A DNA stretch of 64,000 nucleotides from Cryobacterium inferilacus. GTDB lineage: Bacteria > Actinomycetota > Actinomycetes > Actinomycetales > Microbacteriaceae. The notes below the pieces were generated by a model. That model was not told the origin of the DNA and made no database searches. It saw nothing but the letters and a program-made list of their open reading frames with translations. Positions 61,431 through 64,000 of this stretch are shown here, one piece after another. The DNA lies in NCBI RefSeq assembly GCF_019599185.1, contig NZ_JAIEUL010000017.1, positions 16,279-80,278 on the forward strand. Direction: 5' to 3'. How positions within the stretch are numbered: position 1 is the stretch's first letter; every line of letters starts with the position of its first letter. A program made the position numbers and the translations under genes.

Positions 61431-61991
61431 TCAGACCGAGTCGGTGCTCTCGACCGGGTGCGCCCGCTCCGGCACGATGAGGTCGTGGTAGTAGTACTGC
61501 AGCGACGGATAGTACCGGCCGAACGACGGCATCGGGTGGTGCGTGCGAGACGCGACGAGGCGATCCAGGTAGTAGTCCCAGACCGGTCCGAACGTGGCGG
61601 CCTCCGCCGCGGAATGCAGGCGCAGCCCGAAGGTCAGCACGGTCTTTCCCGACCCCTCGCTGAGGTGCACCATCACCCGCCAGGCGTCCTCGTCCTCACC
61701 CATGTCCAGCACCATCCGGCTGAACGGGGTGCATTCCAGGATGCTCACGTACTCCCACTGCGAGTCGGTTTTCGATTCCATCCGAAAACGCACCGCACCG
61801 GTCCGCGGCTGCCCGGTGTAGGTGCCGATCCAGCCGTGCAGCGCCTCGGGTTTGGTCAGGCTCTCCCAGACCGACTCGGGCGCCCCAGAGAAGATGCGAT
61901 CGAAGAGCAGGTAGAGCCCGTCCTTACGGTGGGCGAATCGCCCGGTGGCGTGGGCGATGTCCGGGGGTCCCGGCGTTGGGTGGCTGGGCAT
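61431..61991 (-). CDS. SRPBCC (AHSA1-like) protein
   Basis: A 186-residue protein of the START/SRPBCC fold: LYLLFDRIFSGAPESVWESLTKPEALHGWIG (about 25-55) is the AHSA1-type opening, and the following strands VRFRMESKTDSQWEYVSILEC...VLDMG fit. It binds a hydrophobic ligand or client; unknown. ATG 61991 follows GGAGG at six bases; a longer frame starts at 62003. Convergent with the thioesterase gene. Confidence 0.8.
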   Translation of the reverse strand: MPSHPTPGPPDIAHATGRFAHRKDGLYLLFDRIFSGAPESVWESLTKPEALHGWIGTYTGQPRTGAVRFRMESKTDSQWEYVSILECTPFSRMVLDMGEDEDAWRVMVHLSEGSGKTVLTFGLRLHSAAEAATFGPVWDYYLDRLVASRTHHPMPSFGRYYPSLQYYYHDLIVPERAHPVESTDSV

Positions 61992-62063
61992 TGTGACCTC
62001 CACGGTGAGTGAACACGAGCCTTCTCTGTGAGGCTATGCCTCCTTGGTGCCCACCGCCAGAGA

Positions 62064-63623
62064 TCAGGCGTCCTCGAGCACCGCCATGGCGGCGTTGTGC
62101 CCGCCGATCCCGCTGACGCCGCCGCCTCGCCGGGCCCCGGCACCGCACAACAGAATCCGCGGATGCGCCGTGGCCACCCCCCAGCGCTCGGCGGGGGTCC
62201 GCCGCGGCTCGTCCTCCTCAAGGAACGGCCAGGACAGGGCGCCGTGGAAGATGTCCCCGCCGGGCAGGTTCAGGGCGGCCTCCAGATCTGCGGTGGTCTT
62301 CGTCTCGATACACGGCTTCCCGGCGGCATCGGTGAGCAGCAGGTCTTCGATGGGTTCGGCGAGCACGGAATTCAACGACGCCAGCACCGCCGCCTGCAGC
62401 CGGGCCCTGGTGGCGGTGTTGTCCGCCGTGCTGAGCCGGTCAGGCGCGTGCAGGCCGAACACGGTCAGGGTGTGGGCGCCGGCGGCGACGAATTCGGGGG
62501 AGAGGATGCTCGGGTCGGTGAGCGAGTGACAGTAGATCTCGCAGGGCAGTGTGCCGGGGATGCGGCCGGCATCCGCGTCGGCATACGCGGACTCGAGTTG
62601 GCCGAGGGTCTCGTTGATGTGGAAGGTGCCACCGAAGGCCGCCTCTGGCGTGACCGTGCTGTCGAGCAGGCGGGGCAGGCGTCGCAGCAGCAGGTTCACC
62701 TTCACCTGGGCGCCCTCCGGTCGTGTGGTGTGGGGCCGGGCTTCGCCGAGTAGGCCGGCGAGCACCCAGGGCGCCACGTTCGCCAGCACCACACCGGCGG
62801 TTGTCGTCAGCTCACGGCCACCCTGGCGGTAGTGCACCTCGCCGTCCGGCGTGAGCCGGGTCACCTCGGCGCCGGTCACGATCCGGGCACCGGCGGCCAC
62901 GGCCACCCGTTCCAGTTCCGCGGTCAGCGCACCCATGCCGCCGATGGGCACATCCCAGTCACCGGTGCCGTTGCCGATGGAGTGATAGAGAAAGCACCGG
63001 TTCGCAGCGAGCGAGGCGTCGTGCACCGAGGTGAACGTGCCGATCAGACCGTCGGTCGCGACGACTCCGCGCACGAGGTCGTTGTCGAAGCGCCGGGTGA
63101 GCATCTCGCCGAGCGGCCGCTCGATCAGTTCGGTCCATAGCGCGTCGTCGCCCAGAAGCCGACGGGCCTCGGCGCGGGTGGGCAGGGGTTCGCACACGGT
63201 GGGGAAGAGGGCGCCGGCCAGTCGGATCAGATCCGCCCCCAGACGCTCCCAGGGCGCGGTGTCGCTGCCGGCGCCGATCCGGCCGAAGGACGCCGCCGTG
63301 GCCACGGCGTCGCCGTTGTCCACCAGTAGCCCGCGGGACGGATCGAGGGGATCGGGTGTGTACGAGGAGTACCGGCGTCGGGCCAGCTCGATGGTCAGTC
63401 CCAGTTCGTCGATGATGCGCCGGGGCAGCAGGCTCACGAGGTAGGAGTAGCGGGAGAGCCGGGCATCCACCCCCGCGAAGGCGAGAGCCGATACCGCGGC
63501 GCCGCCCACGTGGTCGTCACGCTCGAGCACCAGCACGCTGCGCCCTGCTCTGGCCAGATAGGCCGCCGCGGTGAGGCCGTTGTGGCCCCCGCCGACGATC
63601 ACGATGTCGGGTGTGGTGTCCAT
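62064..63623 (-). CDS. FAD-dependent oxidoreductase, phytoene-desaturase (CrtI/PYROXD2-like) family
   Basis: A 519-residue flavoprotein. The N-terminal IVIVGGGHNGLTAAAYLARAGRSVLVLERDDHVGGAA (about 7-43) is a strong FAD fold, and the C-terminal RILLCGAGARRGGGVSGIGGHNAAMAVL is the matching end block. The middle lacks the carotenoid-specific motifs that I know, so a PYROXD2-like amine/isoprenoid oxidoreductase is as likely as a carotenoid enzyme; no other carotenoid genes are near. ATG 63623 has AAGGG upstream. Confidence 0.86.
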   Translation of the reverse strand: MDTTPDIVIVGGGHNGLTAAAYLARAGRSVLVLERDDHVGGAAVSALAFAGVDARLSRYSYLVSLLPRRIIDELGLTIELARRRYSSYTPDPLDPSRGLLVDNGDAVATAASFGRIGAGSDTAPWERLGADLIRLAGALFPTVCEPLPTRAEARRLLGDDALWTELIERPLGEMLTRRFDNDLVRGVVATDGLIGTFTSVHDASLAANRCFLYHSIGNGTGDWDVPIGGMGALTAELERVAVAAGARIVTGAEVTRLTPDGEVHYRQGGRELTTTAGVVLANVAPWVLAGLLGEARPHTTRPEGAQVKVNLLLRRLPRLLDSTVTPEAAFGGTFHINETLGQLESAYADADAGRIPGTLPCEIYCHSLTDPSILSPEFVAAGAHTLTVFGLHAPDRLSTADNTATRARLQAAVLASLNSVLAEPIEDLLLTDAAGKPCIETKTTADLEAALNLPGGDIFHGALSWPFLEEDEPRRTPAERWGVATAHPRILLCGAGARRGGGVSGIGGHNAAMAVLEDA

Positions 63624-63704
63624 TCAGTGGCCCTTCTCAAGCGACGTTGCCGATGTGTCGACCCTATCTTCGCCCCGGCGACACGCCCGGGATGCGGATG
63701 GGAT

Positions 63705-63733
63705 TTGCGGGGCCCCCGGAATCCCCGTAATGT
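63705..63733 (+). promoter_or_regulatory. Strong promoter of a downstream rRNA operon
   Basis: TTGCGG (63705-63710), a 17-base spacer and TAATGT (63728-63733) make a near-consensus sigma-70-type promoter in a gap with no gene. RNA would start about 63740 and run into the leader below. Minus-strand genes begin before it at 63623. Confidence 0.65.
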
Positions 63734-63946
63734 CATCTCTCGTCACCCCACAGGTTCGGAAAGCCGAAGAGCTACCGGCCTCAAGCGGGACCAAATCCAA
63801 GCAGAAAAGAAAGCGATTCTTCGCTTTGTACAGCTTGATGAAGTTTGCTTTGGACTCCTTCACAGGAATCCCGGCAGGCAACAAGAACAACATCGAAGTG
63901 CCCCGGAGCGACAGCCAGTCACATGGCCTGAAGTCGGGTGCGTCCG

Positions 63947-64000
63947 ATCCTTGAGAACTCAACAGCGTGCACAATGTCAAATGCCAAAAACCTCGTGGTT
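63947..64000 (+). other. rRNA operon leader with antitermination-type sequence; 16S gene expected just beyond
   Basis: The stretch TCCTTGAGAACTCAACAGCG (about 63948-63967) matches the leader segment (TTTGAGAACTCAA) found before 16S genes in mycobacteria and other actinobacteria, including box A-like elements. It is less GC-rich than the rest of the window, as rRNA leaders are. The interval 63624-64000 otherwise shows only an AT-richer leader without protein genes; the 16S gene itself is not in the window. Confidence 0.7.

Noticed and set aside
63571..63954. Open frames across the rRNA leader
   Set aside because: They lack ribosome sites and family similarity and lie over a recognisable rRNA leader.

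Overview
The window is high-GC chromosomal DNA from an actinobacterium, most likely a member of the Microbacteriaceae (Cryobacterium-like). This rests on the strongly GC-ending codons, the NucS/EndoMS mismatch endonuclease, the coproporphyrin-dependent heme pathway (HemY/CgoX, HemQ/ChdC, HemH/CpfC), a DtxR/IdeR-type iron box, and many leaderless promoters of the form TANNNT-N6-(A/G)TG. I see about 60 protein genes, no tRNA, CRISPR array, prophage or insertion sequence, and the upstream leader of an rRNA operon at the right edge.

Layout: 1-2300, a truncated LuxR-type regulator divergent from hxlB-hxlA (ribulose monophosphate formaldehyde fixation). 2300-5240, a HAD phosphatase, nucS and an MFS exporter. 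5378-9215, an iron-box-controlled ferric iron ABC importer. 9227-13284, a MATE exporter and an ABC exporter. 13339-17275, a divergent pair made of a processive GT2 polysaccharide synthase and a secreted GH18 enzyme with chitin-binding modules. 17300-23458, a quinone-oxidoreductase-like protein, an M13 peptidase, a catalytically dead class A beta-lactamase homologue, and an NCS1 nucleobase permease with an isochorismatase-fold hydrolase. 23487-30414, a DUF5655-like protein, gdhA, a Nudix hydrolase with an AroE-like dehydrogenase, cstA with its YbdD partner, and a lipoprotein polysaccharide deacetylase. 30626-32011, glyS.

32188-46148 is a nearly complete C5/coproporphyrin heme locus: hemA reads left with an alcohol dehydrogenase behind it; hemE-hemY, three small envelope-type genes, hemQ-hemH-hemC-hemD, a TrkH potassium channel subunit and hemB-hemL read right. 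Only gltX and the oxidative decarboxylation of coproporphyrinogen by other routes are absent, as expected for this pathway.

46297-63623 is mixed housekeeping and accessory content: a PH-like protein with a basic Ala/Pro/Lys tail, an XRE-cupin regulator, a frameshifted dienelactone-hydrolase gene, an acrylyl-CoA-reductase-like protein, an ABC-2 exporter, a PLP enzyme, a LssY-domain protein, an MFS exporter, trhO, a YbhB/PEBP protein, an esterase, a nucleoside phosphorylase/amidohydrolase/thioesterase operon, a SRPBCC protein and a CrtI-like FAD oxidoreductase. 63624-64000 holds a strong promoter and an antitermination-type leader; the 16S gene should start just beyond the window.

The features most worth a second look are: (i) five long imperfect palindromes sitting just after gene 3' ends, two of which are near-identical copies 43 kb apart; (ii) the GT2/GH18 module; (iii) a CCTACCCG palindrome between the LuxR-type regulator and hxlB with a half-site overlapping the regulator's own -10; (iv) the dead beta-lactamase homologue; (v) a MATE gene whose leaderless promoter points at an ATC codon; and (vi) a terminator-like hairpin immediately after the glyS transcription start.
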